From an uncultured Alphaproteobacteria bacterium (GTDB lineage: Bacteria > Pseudomonadota > Alphaproteobacteria > CAAHEQ01 > UBA3637), in the NCBI GenBank assembly GCA_949292205.1, contig CASEYR010000007.1:1-47530 (forward strand): DNA of 47,530 nucleotides, in the 5' to 3' direction. The notes under the pieces are model-generated. The model worked only from the letters and a program-made list of their open reading frames with translations, was not told where the DNA came from and searched no databases. A program made the position numbers and the translations under genes. Positions 1 to 6,975 of this stretch are shown here, piece by piece (position 1 is the stretch's first letter; each line of letters begins with the position of its first letter).

Positions 1-1
1 A

Positions 2-280
2 TACTTCAAACAGTTAACCGCTGAACGTCAGGTCGTGAAAATCAGCAACGGCTATCCGAAACCTGTGTGGGAAAAAGACCCAACACGGCGAAACGAAGCA
101 TTGGACTGTCGGGTTTACGCCCGCGCCGGCGCGGCGATTTACGGGCTTGACCGTTTCTCCGAAAAGGCTTGGCAGGAGTTGAAATCGGTTATTCCTCAGG
201 ATATTCAAGAAAAGCCTATCAAAAAGAAACCTGTATTTGTTCCATTAAAACCTACAAAAGTGAGTGACCCATGGTTATAG
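2..280 (+). CDS. Phage terminase large subunit, C-terminal end (partial at window edge)
   Basis: This is the last 92 codons of a protein whose start lies left of the window; the frame is open from base 2, so the GTG at 35 is internal. Residues such as NGYPKPVWEK, NEALDCRVYARAGA and GLDRF match the C-terminal nuclease region of GpA-type (lambda-like) terminase large subunits, which cut concatemeric phage DNA and drive it into the prohead. It overlaps the following gpW-like gene by 10 bp, as in lambda-type head operons. The ATPase domain cannot be judged. The family is recognised from motif and gene order. Confidence 0.8.
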   Translation, partial: YFKQLTAERQVVKISNGYPKPVWEKDPTRRNEALDCRVYARAGAAIYGLDRFSEKAWQELKSVIPQDIQEKPIKKKPVFVPLKPTKVSDPWL

Positions 281-507
281 ATATTGAAACATTACGAACA
301 CGACTGGCGGAAGCCGAAGAAGCCTATCATAAGTTGCTCATCGGCGAAAAGGAAGTATCGGTGAGCGTTGGCAACTTCGGCTCCACCACATACAACCAAA
401 CCAGCCGGTCAGCGTTAGAGACTTACATTACTTCCTTGAAGCAACAAATCAATCTGGCTGAAGGGAAAACCTCATGTCGTAGAAAGATTATAAAAGTGAG
501 TTTTTAA
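271..507 (+). CDS. gpW-like phage head-tail joining protein
   Basis: A 78-residue protein in the slot between terminase and portal, where lambda encodes gpW. The shape fits the family: a predicted N-terminal helix (LRTRLAEAEEAYHKLLIGE), a short beta hairpin, a second helix (ALETYITSLKQQI) and a basic tail (RRKIIKVSF) like the RRR-rich end of other gpW proteins. gpW plugs the portal after packaging. The gene seems full length. The next phage gene, the portal, is displaced by about 560 bp because a toxin-antitoxin pair lies between them on the opposite strand. The two stop codons at 505-507 overlap convergently. Confidence 0.8.
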   Translation: MVIDIETLRTRLAEAEEAYHKLLIGEKEVSVSVGNFGSTTYNQTSRSALETYITSLKQQINLAEGKTSCRRKIIKVSF

Positions 508-776
508 CGTTTAATATCTCTGTAAAAGTTTTCATGAGATCCGATAGCAACAAATGTCAAAACAAGGATATCCTCTTCATAGGTATATGCAATGAGAGTC
601 AATTGATTAACCATCCTGAATTTATAAACACGAATATCAGCTAAATCCCCTTTTTTTGGAACCCCAATCAATGGATCATCAATAATCTCATGTAAAGCCT
701 GATTGACATCCGCTCTTTGATTGGGATGTAGCTTCTTATAGGCTTTTTGGAATGCCGGTTTTTGTTCTATTTTCAT
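504..776 (-). CDS. RelE/ParE-superfamily toxin
   Basis: A 90-residue basic protein of the RelE/ParE fold. It has an N-terminal helical hairpin (AFQKAYKKLHPNQRADVNQAL), then DPLIGVPKKGDLADIRVYKF, then a beta-rich C-terminus (LTLIAYTYEEDILVLTFVAIGSHENFYRDI). The conserved core G-L-x-x-x-R-x-Y-(K/R)-F is visible. Its start overlaps the stop of the upstream antitoxin by 4 bp (ATGA), so the pair is translationally coupled. Members of the fold are mRNA interferases or gyrase poisons; sequence inspection cannot tell which. The module lies in reverse orientation between the phage gpW and portal genes. Confidence 0.8.
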   Translation of the reverse strand: MKIEQKPAFQKAYKKLHPNQRADVNQALHEIIDDPLIGVPKKGDLADIRVYKFRMVNQLTLIAYTYEEDILVLTFVAIGSHENFYRDIKR

Positions 777-985
777 AATTCAAACTCAAAAGGAATAGAC
801 TTTTCTTCTTTTGCCAGCAAACATTCTTTTATAAATGATAGGGGCAAATCCGGATTGTCTTCCGCGCAACGCCCAAGTAAAGCCCAATATTCGATTTGTT
901 TCGGAATGGTCCGTAAATTAACATTTGCATAATGGGAGGCTTGATTAACCAGCTTTTCGGGTAATCTGACAGCAACTGTATTCAT
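773..985 (-). CDS. ParD-like antitoxin
   Basis: A 70-residue protein starting MNTVAVRLPEKLVNQASHYA, a ribbon-helix-helix-like N-terminus of the ParD-like antitoxin family, followed by RTIPKQIEYWALLGRCAEDNPDLP, a sequence typical of that family. A longer upstream start exists at 1087, but the ATG at 985 has a good ribosome-binding site (AAAGGAG) and fits the family length. The protein should bind the downstream toxin and repress the promoter of its own operon. The A/T-rich upstream stretch 986-1060 presumably holds that promoter. Confidence 0.75.
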   Translation of the reverse strand: MNTVAVRLPEKLVNQASHYANVNLRTIPKQIEYWALLGRCAEDNPDLPLSFIKECLLAKEEKSIPFEFEL

Positions 986-1069
986 AATATGCTCCTTTCT
1001 TTGATAACAATTACAATATATCACAAATTGTAGCAAAATGCAACACAAAAATATGGATAGGTTAAAAAA

Positions 1070-2485
1070 ATGACAGATACAGCACATACATCAGCATCAA
1101 GGACTTTGCGGGAGATTGCCTCGTGGCAACCGGTCAAAGGGTCTGCGGATAACGACCTGTTGCCGGAACTGTCCACGATTGTGGCACGTTCTCGGGATTT
1201 GGCACGTAATCACGGTGTCGCCGGTAGGGCTATTCAAACTTTGTCAGACAACATTGTCGGGCTTGGGTTTCGCCTGTCAGCCAAACCGGATTACAAAGCC
1301 TTGGGTAAATCCAAGGAATGGGAAGAAGAATGGCAAATCAAAGTGGAAAGCCTTTGGCGGTCGTGGTCGGAAACTTTTGACTGCGATGCCGCTCGTAAAT
1401 TGACCTTTAACGGTTTGACGACTTTGGTTTTTAAATCGTGCCTGATCAATGGCGAAGCGCTGGCTCTGCCGCTATGGTTGAAAGACCGCAAGTATTCAAC
1501 GGCGATTCAATTGGTGGAACCGGATCGTCTCTCTAATCCTAACGATGGATTTGATACTGATAACCTTCGTAGTGGGATAGAAATTGACGGATACGGCGGT
1601 GCGGTGGCGTATCATATTCGTAAAACGCACCCCGGAGACTATTGGACGGGCAAAAACACATCAGAGTGGGAACGCATTCCGGCTTTTACGCCTTTTGGCC
1701 GAAGGCGTGTCATTCATGTGTTTGATGCAACCCGTATCGGACAGACACGAGGCAAGCCCGTCCTCTCGTCCATTATGCCGATGTTCAAAATGCTGGACCA
1801 TTACGAGCGGTCGGAACTGCAAGCGGCGATTGTGAACGCCATGATAGCGGCCTTTATTGAAACCCCGATGGACGGCGAGAACCTCAACGAGCTGTTTGGC
1901 GGAAGTTCGGACGACTACCTGAATGCCAAAAAGGACTGGAAGGTCAAGCTGGAGGGTGGCTCCATTATCCCGATATTCCCCGGAGATAAGGTCGCCCCAT
2001 TTACACCGTCTCGCCCGAACTCGGCTTATGGAGCTTTCGTTGAAAACTTGCTTCGTCATATCGGAACAGGATTAAACATTCCGTATGAGTTGTTGCTGAA
2101 GGACTTTTCAAAAACCAATTACTCATCCGCACGTTCTGCCTTATTGGAAGCTTGGCGGTATTTTAACGGACGACGGCAATGGTTGTCCGATTGCTGGGCA
2201 ACGCCGGTTTATGAGCTATGGCTGGAAGAAGTCATCAACAAAGGCTTGATTAAGGCTCCAAACTTTTATGAGAACCGCTACGCCTACACAAGATGTAAAT
2301 GGATTGGTCCGGGTCGCGGCTGGGTTGACCCCGTAAAAGAGGCACAGGCTTGTCAAATCCGAATGGAGATAGGACTTTCAACATTAGAGGCCGAATGTGC
2401 CGGTCAAGGCTTAGACTGGGAAGAAGTTTTGGAACAACGTGCGAGAGAAAAGGAACGTATGAAAAAACTTTTTGACGAGCGTTGA
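1070..2485 (+). CDS. Phage portal protein, lambda gpB family
   Basis: A 471-residue protein of the lambda-type portal family, the dodecameric ring through which DNA enters and leaves the capsid. Family features include ELSTIVARSRDLARNHGVAGRAIQTL near the N-terminus, VEPDRLSNP, the GIEIDGYGGAVAYHI block and the FVENLLRHIGTGLNIPYELL / KTNYSSARSALLEAWR region. The ribosome-binding site is weak, and the usual first 30-40 residues appear to be missing next to the toxin-antitoxin insertion. The C-terminus stops early at FDER; a coding fragment resembling the usual portal tail appears about 70 bp later (2556-2663). The gene may therefore be clipped at both ends. Confidence 0.85.
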   Translation: MTDTAHTSASRTLREIASWQPVKGSADNDLLPELSTIVARSRDLARNHGVAGRAIQTLSDNIVGLGFRLSAKPDYKALGKSKEWEEEWQIKVESLWRSWSETFDCDAARKLTFNGLTTLVFKSCLINGEALALPLWLKDRKYSTAIQLVEPDRLSNPNDGFDTDNLRSGIEIDGYGGAVAYHIRKTHPGDYWTGKNTSEWERIPAFTPFGRRRVIHVFDATRIGQTRGKPVLSSIMPMFKMLDHYERSELQAAIVNAMIAAFIETPMDGENLNELFGGSSDDYLNAKKDWKVKLEGGSIIPIFPGDKVAPFTPSRPNSAYGAFVENLLRHIGTGLNIPYELLLKDFSKTNYSSARSALLEAWRYFNGRRQWLSDCWATPVYELWLEEVINKGLIKAPNFYENRYAYTRCKWIGPGRGWVDPVKEAQACQIRMEIGLSTLEAECAGQGLDWEEVLEQRAREKERMKKLFDER

Positions 2486-2555
2486 TAGCGAGGAAAATTA
2501 GTTTTTCTGGTTCCTTTCGCCGGATTACCGGTAAAATGCTGATAACAAAACGTGC

Positions 2556-2663
2556 GACAGGCAAACTGCCAAACTTGCAGAATTAGGTTTAACATTAGGA
2601 AATTTAACCCGAAGGGAGGAAAAAACGATACAAAATGATGATGAAATACAGACTATAGAATAA
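2556..2663 (+). pseudogene. Detached portal C-terminal remnant within intergenic 2486-2827
   Basis: The 342-bp gap after the portal contains an open stretch encoding a segment with AKLAELGLTLGNLTRREE and ending in a stop at 2661-2663. Portal proteins of this family usually end with a similar charged helix directly after the (R/K)E(R/K)(A/E)RM segment, so this may be the original end of the portal cut off by a short insertion or frameshift. The remainder, about 2664-2800, is very AT-rich and probably carries the promoter of the ATPase gene. No other gene is visible. Confidence 0.4.
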
Positions 2664-2827
2664 AATTTTTATATATTTGGCAATTTTTATTGAATTATCT
2701 GGGAATATCTGGGAAATTTTCTATTTTGCAAAATAGAAAAAATGCAAACAAATAAAATATGACTTGCTTTTATATTTATTTTCGGCTATATTGGAGTCAT
2801 ATTCCATTTTAGCCGAAAGGATGTCTT

Positions 2828-4051
2828 ATGTATCAAAGAACTTTATCTCGTCATCTTGACCGATTAACTAAAAATTTTCCGGTATTATTAATTACAGGTC
2901 CTCGTCAGGTTGGTAAGTCAACGTTATTAGAAACTTATATTTCTGATAAATATAATCGTGTTACATTGGACGATTTGAACGAACGAACAAAGGCCATCCA
3001 TGATCCTGCTTTATTTTTACAGGAACATCAACCTCCTGTTTTAATCGATGAAGTGCAATATGCTCCGGAACTTTTTAGTTATATTAAAATATATGTTGAC
3101 CAAAACAGAGATAAAAAAGGATTGTTTTTGTTGACCGGTTCACAAAAATTTCATCTTATGAAGGGAATTCAAGAAACTTTGGCTGGTCGAGTAGCGATAC
3201 TTGATTTATTGGGATTGTCTAATCAAGAAATAAACAATCATCCTGATACTGTTCCTTTCCTTCCAACGGATGATTTTATTGATGAACTGAAAAAACAAAA
3301 AAAATCTCAAAGCACATTGCAAATGGTTTATACAAATATTTTTAACGGTTCTTTCCCTGAACTGGTTAGCAGAAACGGTGAAGACAGAGATATTTATTAC
3401 AGTTCTTATGTAAAAACATATATAGACCGAGACGTAAAAGGTTCTTATAATATATCTGATGCTATCAGATTTAATAATTTTATAAAAGCAGTGGCTGCAC
3501 GAACTGGACAATTATTAAACATTGCAGATATTGCCAGAGACGTATCTATTGATAATAAAACGGCACAATCTTGGTTAAATATTTTGGAAGTTTCCGGTTT
3601 GGTGTATTTATTACATCCTTACTATAATAATATTACTAATCGTATTATAAAAACACCAAAGATTTATTTTTTGGACACAGGGTTATGTGCATATTTAACA
3701 GGTTGGGATGCTCCAAAATCTCTTGAAGCGGGTGCTATGAGTGGAGCGATACTGGAGACATACGTGTTATCTGAAATACTCAAATCATATTGGCATAATG
3801 CTAAAGAACCAAATATTTATTTTTACAGAGATAAAGATGCTAAAGAAATTGATTTTATCATAGAAGCGAATAATACAATTTATCCGATAGAAGTAAAGAA
3901 GACAATGATGCTTGATTCAAATGCTTATAAAAACTTTAATGTACTTGAAAAACTGCAAAAGCCAATAGCAAAAGGTGTCGTTTTATGTTTAAAACAAGAA
4001 GTATCTTTTATTTCTAGAGAAATTGTTGCCATACCTATTGCTTTTATTTAA
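2828..4051 (+). CDS. AAA family ATPase with DUF4143 domain
   Basis: A 407-residue ATPase. The Walker A motif GPRQVGKST is at residues 24-32 and Walker B (PVLIDEVQ) ends with D74-E75. A winged-helix-like middle follows (LLNIADIARDVSIDNKTAQSWLNILEVSGLV), and the C-terminal third (IYFLDTGLCAYLTGW, ANNTIYPIEVKK) is the DUF4143 region, whose (D/E)-x-(I/V)-E-(V/I)-K pattern recalls restriction-like nuclease folds. These proteins are common and mobile in bacteria but lack a settled function. Its base composition is much more AT-rich than the flanking phage genes, and it has its own terminator at 4072. It is best read as cargo inserted between portal and protease. Confidence 0.85.
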   Translation: MYQRTLSRHLDRLTKNFPVLLITGPRQVGKSTLLETYISDKYNRVTLDDLNERTKAIHDPALFLQEHQPPVLIDEVQYAPELFSYIKIYVDQNRDKKGLFLLTGSQKFHLMKGIQETLAGRVAILDLLGLSNQEINNHPDTVPFLPTDDFIDELKKQKKSQSTLQMVYTNIFNGSFPELVSRNGEDRDIYYSSYVKTYIDRDVKGSYNISDAIRFNNFIKAVAARTGQLLNIADIARDVSIDNKTAQSWLNILEVSGLVYLLHPYYNNITNRIIKTPKIYFLDTGLCAYLTGWDAPKSLEAGAMSGAILETYVLSEILKSYWHNAKEPNIYFYRDKDAKEIDFIIEANNTIYPIEVKKTMMLDSNAYKNFNVLEKLQKPIAKGVVLCLKQEVSFISREIVAIPIAFI

Positions 4052-4071
4052 GTATCTATGAAACGACACAT

Positions 4072-4096
4072 AGCCTCACTTCTTGTGGGGCTTTTT
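4072..4096 (+). terminator. Rho-independent terminator after the ATPase gene
   Basis: An 8-bp stem (AGCCTCAC / GTGGGGCT, one G-T pair) with a TTCT loop is followed by a run of T. It lies 20 bp after the ATPase stop codon and would isolate this gene from the phage genes downstream. Confidence 0.75.
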
Positions 4097-4110
4097 GTTA
4101 TCCAAAACAC

Positions 4111-4163
4111 AAAAAGTAAAGGTTATCAAATTATCCTTTACTTTTTCAAAAAGAAAGTAAAGG
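4111..4163. repeat. A/T-rich hairpin plus third copy of its arm
   Basis: The arm AAAAAGTAAAGG (4111-4122) is inverted at 4133-4144 (CCTTTACTTTTT overall), giving a 12-bp stem with a 10-base loop. The same motif, AAAGTAAAGGTT, recurs in direct orientation at 4154-4165. The hairpin may act as a second terminator or mark the insertion edge of the ATPase cargo. Confidence 0.5.
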
Positions 4164-4190
4164 TTTTCGTTTAAGTGAAAGGAAGTTAGA

Positions 4191-4775
4191 ATGAAACTAT
4201 TAAACAAGACAGTTTGGGCAATAACGCCCGAGATGTTGCAGACGATGATGACGATAGCGAGGCAGAACAACAAAAGCCCTGAAGCAGTCGCCAGTCAATT
4301 AGGTAAAGAGATGAAAAACACAAACGTCGTTTCAATAAGAGACGGCGTTGCTGTTATCAGGGTTGCCGGCCCATTGTTCAGGTATGCAAACCTTTTCACT
4401 CGTATTTGCGGTGCCACCTCTTATGAGCTTTTCGCACAAGATTTTAATAAAGCACTCAAAGACCCAACTGTTCAGGCCATTTTGCTTGATGTTGACAGTC
4501 CGGGAGGCGAAGTGAACGGCTGTTCAGAAGTTGCCGATATGATTTATAAGGCTCGTGGCACAAAGCCGATTGTCGCTTATGCATCCGGTTACTGTTGCTC
4601 GGGGGCTTATTGGATAGCCTCTGCCTGTGATAAAATCTTGGCGGCGGATACGGCCATTTTGGGTTCTATCGGCGTGGTTTCTATCTTTGAAACGGACGAT
4701 GACAAACCCGATGATAAAAAAGGCAGTGGACAACCTGTTTCTCAAACAGGGACAGATAGCACTCTACAAAAATAA
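4191..4775 (+). CDS. Truncated S49-family (SppA/gpC-like) phage head protease
   Basis: Residues 1 to about 163 match the S49 serine peptidase that matures the phage prohead: GVAVIRVAGPLF, LDVDSPGGEVNG and the nucleophile region GYCCSGAYWIASACDKI, where the Ser in SGAY is catalytic. Family members run past 300 residues, and lambda gpC also carries the scaffold. Here homology stops after GSIGVVS near base 4682, and the last ~30 residues (acidic, low complexity) are an out-of-frame reading of the start of the next phage gene. A deletion has therefore removed the protease C-terminus and, by normal gene order, the scaffold, decoration and major capsid genes. It is unlikely to be functional. Confidence 0.8.
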   Translation: MKLLNKTVWAITPEMLQTMMTIARQNNKSPEAVASQLGKEMKNTNVVSIRDGVAVIRVAGPLFRYANLFTRICGATSYELFAQDFNKALKDPTVQAILLDVDSPGGEVNGCSEVADMIYKARGTKPIVAYASGYCCSGAYWIASACDKILAADTAILGSIGVVSIFETDDDKPDDKKGSGQPVSQTGTDSTLQK

Positions 4776-4994
4776 GGAGATTCGGATTTTGCTTACTGAA
4801 CCTGATACTGTGGTCAAATTGGTTTTGCCAACACCCATTCCGACACACATAAGCTAAAAATCAGGATATCCGAAGCCCCCAAACTCAAAGTTGGCAATCA
4901 GTTTATCATTGGTGAGGAAACTTTGGCGGTTTATACCGAACCGAAAAAAGATATGCATAAACTGATTTGGAGCTGTGATTTGACATGCGATTAA
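4699..4994 (+). pseudogene. Frameshifted phage head-tail connector (gpFII-like position)
   Basis: An ORF starting at the ATG at 4699 encodes AVDNLFLKQGQIALYKNKEI and runs to a stop at 4857. A sister frame then carries THKLKIRISEAP, then KLKVGNQFIIGEETLAVYTE and DMHKLIWSCDLTCD to a stop at 4992-4994. The two halves read as one small beta-rich connector protein split by a frameshift near 4830-4845. Its position before the minor tail protein matches the head-tail joining genes of lambda-like phages. The final 10 bp overlap the start of the next gene. Confidence 0.6.
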
Positions 4995-5440
4995 AAGCGG
5001 CACTTCAAGGAAATTTAGCAGAACTCATGGAAGAACACTATTCTGACGGAGCAAAAGCCGTGACCTTGGGTATCCGATCGGCGACCGATGGCTTAAAGTT
5101 GGAAATGCGTTCGCAGGTGCGTTCTGCCGGTTTAAGCAGTCGGCTGGCTAATACGTGGCGGGGCGACACGTTTCCGAAATCCAAAACCAGTATCAATGCG
5201 GCCGAAGTGGAAGTCATTGTGCAAGCCTTAACGCCGGCGGAACGTGATTCCCTGTTAGATGTCCTTATTGAACAGATCGGCACAATCTTAAAAGCCGATA
5301 CAACCTTATCCGGTACGGTGGATTATTGCTATCCCAAAGCTCCGGAATTCTTGGAGGAAGTGATAGAGGGTGCTCTCGCCATGAAAGCGGCAATCATTCC
5401 GGTTGTCCTTGAATATGCCTCTGAAACATCTCTTAACTGA
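4985..5440 (+). CDS. Chimeric minor tail protein: gpZ-like N-half joined to tail-terminator-like C-half
   Basis: The first ~78 residues (MRLKAALQGNL, GIRSATDGLKLEMRSQV, SRLANTWRGDTFP) resemble the N-terminus of gpZ-like minor tail proteins (DUF6441 type). From about residue 82 the protein switches to TPAERDSLLDVLIEQIGTIL and ends EFLEEVIEGALAMKAAIIPV, which resembles the C-terminal part of a tail terminator (gpU position). Each family is normally longer than the piece seen here. The simplest reading is an in-frame deletion fusing two adjacent tail genes while keeping one start and one stop. Family assignment of each half is from memory of motif patterns and needs a profile search. Confidence 0.55.
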   Translation: MRLKAALQGNLAELMEEHYSDGAKAVTLGIRSATDGLKLEMRSQVRSAGLSSRLANTWRGDTFPKSKTSINAAEVEVIVQALTPAERDSLLDVLIEQIGTILKADTTLSGTVDYCYPKAPEFLEEVIEGALAMKAAIIPVVLEYASETSLN

Positions 5441-5452
5441 AAGGAAAAAATT

Positions 5453-6454
5453 ATGTCAAGAGCTTACGGCTGGAATGCCAAACTATTAATCGCTGAAGAA
5501 AGTACCTACGGCACACTTTCCGATGGCACATATACGCAAGTGCCGTTTGCCTCAAGCACAATCGACAGCGAGCAAGGTTTAATCGCCTCTAATGTGTTGG
5601 GATTGGGTCGTGACCCGACCACGCCGTTTCAAGATGTGATTAACGTGGGTGGCGAGTTGGCTGTGCCGGTGGATTTACGAAACATCGGGATTTGGCTAAA
5701 GGCTATCTTTGGCACTCCGACCACAACCGAGGACGGTGGCGTTTACACCCACACCTTTGAAAGCGGAAAAGTTTCGTTGCCGAGTTATACCTTGGAGGTT
5801 GGCTTACCGGAAGTGCCGGAGTTTATCCGTTTCCTTGGTGTCAAAGCGGACAGTATTGCCTTTAACTTTGCCCGATCCGGTGAAGCTCAGGCGACTATAT
5901 CTCTCTTAGCACAAGGCGAAACTGCCGCCACGACAACGGTAGCGGCCAGTCCGGAAGTCAAGAACTATACCCGCTTTTCACAGTTCCAAGGATTTATTAA
6001 ATCGGACGGACAAGCGTTGGCCAATGTAACGGCGGCGAGTTTGTCCGATATGGCCAAACGCATTAAATTGGCAAAGGATAACGGATTAAAAGACAATACT
6101 TTGCCGGATTTGGATAGCCCCACCAAGCGTGAAGCATACGCTGACCAACAGCTTATTTTAGGCTTGGCCTTGGCAGGCATCATTGAATGGGATGGCGTTT
6201 TAGAGGCCGAAAGCGATGAAAAAGCACCTTTGACCCCCGAAAAGGTTGAGGAGTTGTTTACAAACTTTTGGCTTGTTGCCGAAAACTTCCGACAACAGTA
6301 TTGCGGTATTCAGGAAATCTTGGCGGCAGAAAAAAACGCCTCTACGCCCGAGCCAAGTGGCACTTTGGTGACGGGCGAAGTTACTGCAAAGGATGCGGAC
6401 AAAAAGAAACCCTCTGCCCCCTCCACAAGTGCCGATACATTGAAACAGCTTTGA
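5453..6454 (+). CDS. Chimeric phage tail tube protein fused to tail assembly chaperone
   Basis: Residues 1 to about 215 look like a complete or nearly complete tail tube protein: GWNAKLLIAEESTYGT, VNVGGELAVPVDLRNIGIWLKA and a C-terminal QFQGFIKSDG / AKRIKLAKDNGL segment. Around residue 218 it passes into NTLPDLDSPTKREAYADQQL, then GIIEWDGVLEA and LTPEKVEELFTNFWLVAENFR, the pattern of the small tail assembly chaperone that in many phages follows the tube gene. It ends in a charged, Pro/Ser-rich tail (KDADKKKPSAPSTS). This seems to be another in-frame deletion fusion. The A-rich AAAAAG near codon 317 is where a -1 frameshift to the next ORF could occur. Confidence 0.7.
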   Translation: MSRAYGWNAKLLIAEESTYGTLSDGTYTQVPFASSTIDSEQGLIASNVLGLGRDPTTPFQDVINVGGELAVPVDLRNIGIWLKAIFGTPTTTEDGGVYTHTFESGKVSLPSYTLEVGLPEVPEFIRFLGVKADSIAFNFARSGEAQATISLLAQGETAATTTVAASPEVKNYTRFSQFQGFIKSDGQALANVTAASLSDMAKRIKLAKDNGLKDNTLPDLDSPTKREAYADQQLILGLALAGIIEWDGVLEAESDEKAPLTPEKVEELFTNFWLVAENFRQQYCGIQEILAAEKNASTPEPSGTLVTGEVTAKDADKKKPSAPSTSADTLKQL

Positions 6455-6648
6455 AAACCGTTGAAGGTTATCAGGCTTGGGAAGTCTTGCTTAAACTTTC
6501 CGAGCCTAACCTCAGCGAGGCCTTGAAAATAGCGGAACATTTAGGATTTGATATGGCAATAATGAGTGAGTTGTTGCCTGTGGGAATACAGGGAATGAAA
6601 TGTGGACTTGATAACAATAATTCAGAAAACTCCTTTGGAAAAGTGTAA
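6401..6648 (+). CDS. Possible -1 frame extension of the tail chaperone (gpGT-like)
   Basis: The -1 frame relative to the tail tube/chaperone gene is open past its stop and encodes TALKTVEGYQAWEVLLKLSE and then EALKIAEHLGFDMAIMSELLP, which look like real helical protein rather than a shadow. Lambda-like phages make the longer chaperone gpGT by exactly such a -1 slip. The candidate slip site is C AAA AAG at 6400-6406, an imperfect heptamer. No independent start codon with a ribosome-binding site is seen. The ORF runs into the first of the 33-bp repeats at 6631, so its true end has probably been lost. Alternatively it is the remnant of a separate small gene. Confidence 0.4.
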
Positions 6649-6716
6649 TATTAGTGTGAAAAGTCCTTTGGAAAAGTGTGAAATTCGCACTAAAAGTCAT
6701 TTGAAAAAGTGTAAAA
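6631..6716. repeat. Three tandem 33-bp direct repeats, possible IS21-type end
   Basis: The unit TC(C/A)TTTG(G/A)AAAAGTGT(A/G) begins at 6631, 6664 and 6697, exactly 33 bp apart, with diverged spacers that include AGTGTGAAA and a TTCGCACT arm. Repeated CACTTTTCCAAAGGA-type blocks, read on the other strand, recall the multiple transposase-binding sites at the ends of IS21-family elements. No istA or istB gene is present, so this would be an orphan end. It coincides with the abrupt end of phage tail coding. Confidence 0.6.
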
Positions 6717-6821
6717 TAATACTTGAAACCCTTTCCTGGGACAGCATATAAACAAAATGAAGTTATTACAGATATTCCTTACTCTGACCAACTGATATAC
6801 AAGGTATAAAGGAAGGAATAT

Positions 6822-6950
6822 ATGAAAAAACATGAAAATCAGTATTCAAAAAAGATGGCTTTATTTTTATTTAAAAATGTCTATAAAAAAGCGACATATT
6901 TAAATAATTTTACAATAAGGACTTGTTTTTTTATTTTATTTATGTTTTAA
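6822..6950 (+). CDS. Small ORF of unknown function
   Basis: A 42-codon ORF starting MKKHENQYSKK, with a strong ribosome-binding site (AAAGGAAGG five bases before ATG), a basic middle and a hydrophobic C-terminus. No family is recognised. It ends at the promoter of the AbiE operon. The rest of 6717-6975 is AT-rich with no other supported gene. Only the good ribosome-binding site argues that it is real. Confidence 0.25.
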   Translation: MKKHENQYSKKMALFLFKNVYKKATYLNNFTIRTCFFILFMF

Positions 6951-6975
6951 TATGTCTATGAAAGAAGGACATATT
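6923..6975 (+). promoter_or_regulatory. Promoter and inverted-repeat operator of the AbiE operon
   Basis: A TTGTTT (6923-6928) and TTTAAT (6946-6951) pair with 17-bp spacing forms a plausible sigma-70 promoter. An 8-bp inverted repeat, AATATGTC (6949-6956) / GACATATT (6968-6975), straddles the likely transcription start. AbiEi antitoxins are known to repress their own promoter by binding inverted repeats, so this is a good operator candidate. The ribosome-binding site GAAGGA lies between the arms. Confidence 0.55.

Noticed and set aside
1661-2059. 132-codon minus-strand ORF within the portal gene
   Set aside because: The portal frame has clear family motifs throughout; the antisense ORF has none.
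2250-2595. Two minus-strand ORFs across the portal end
   Set aside because: They are antisense to portal coding, with no ribosome-binding site and no recognisable motif.
4627-4698. Upstream part of the ORF that starts at 4627
   Set aside because: It is a shadow of the protease frame; only the portion from ATG 4699 resembles a connector protein.
6631-6716. CRISPR array
   Set aside because: Only three units, with 33-bp period including spacer and diverged units; no Cas genes. Does not fit CRISPR spacing.
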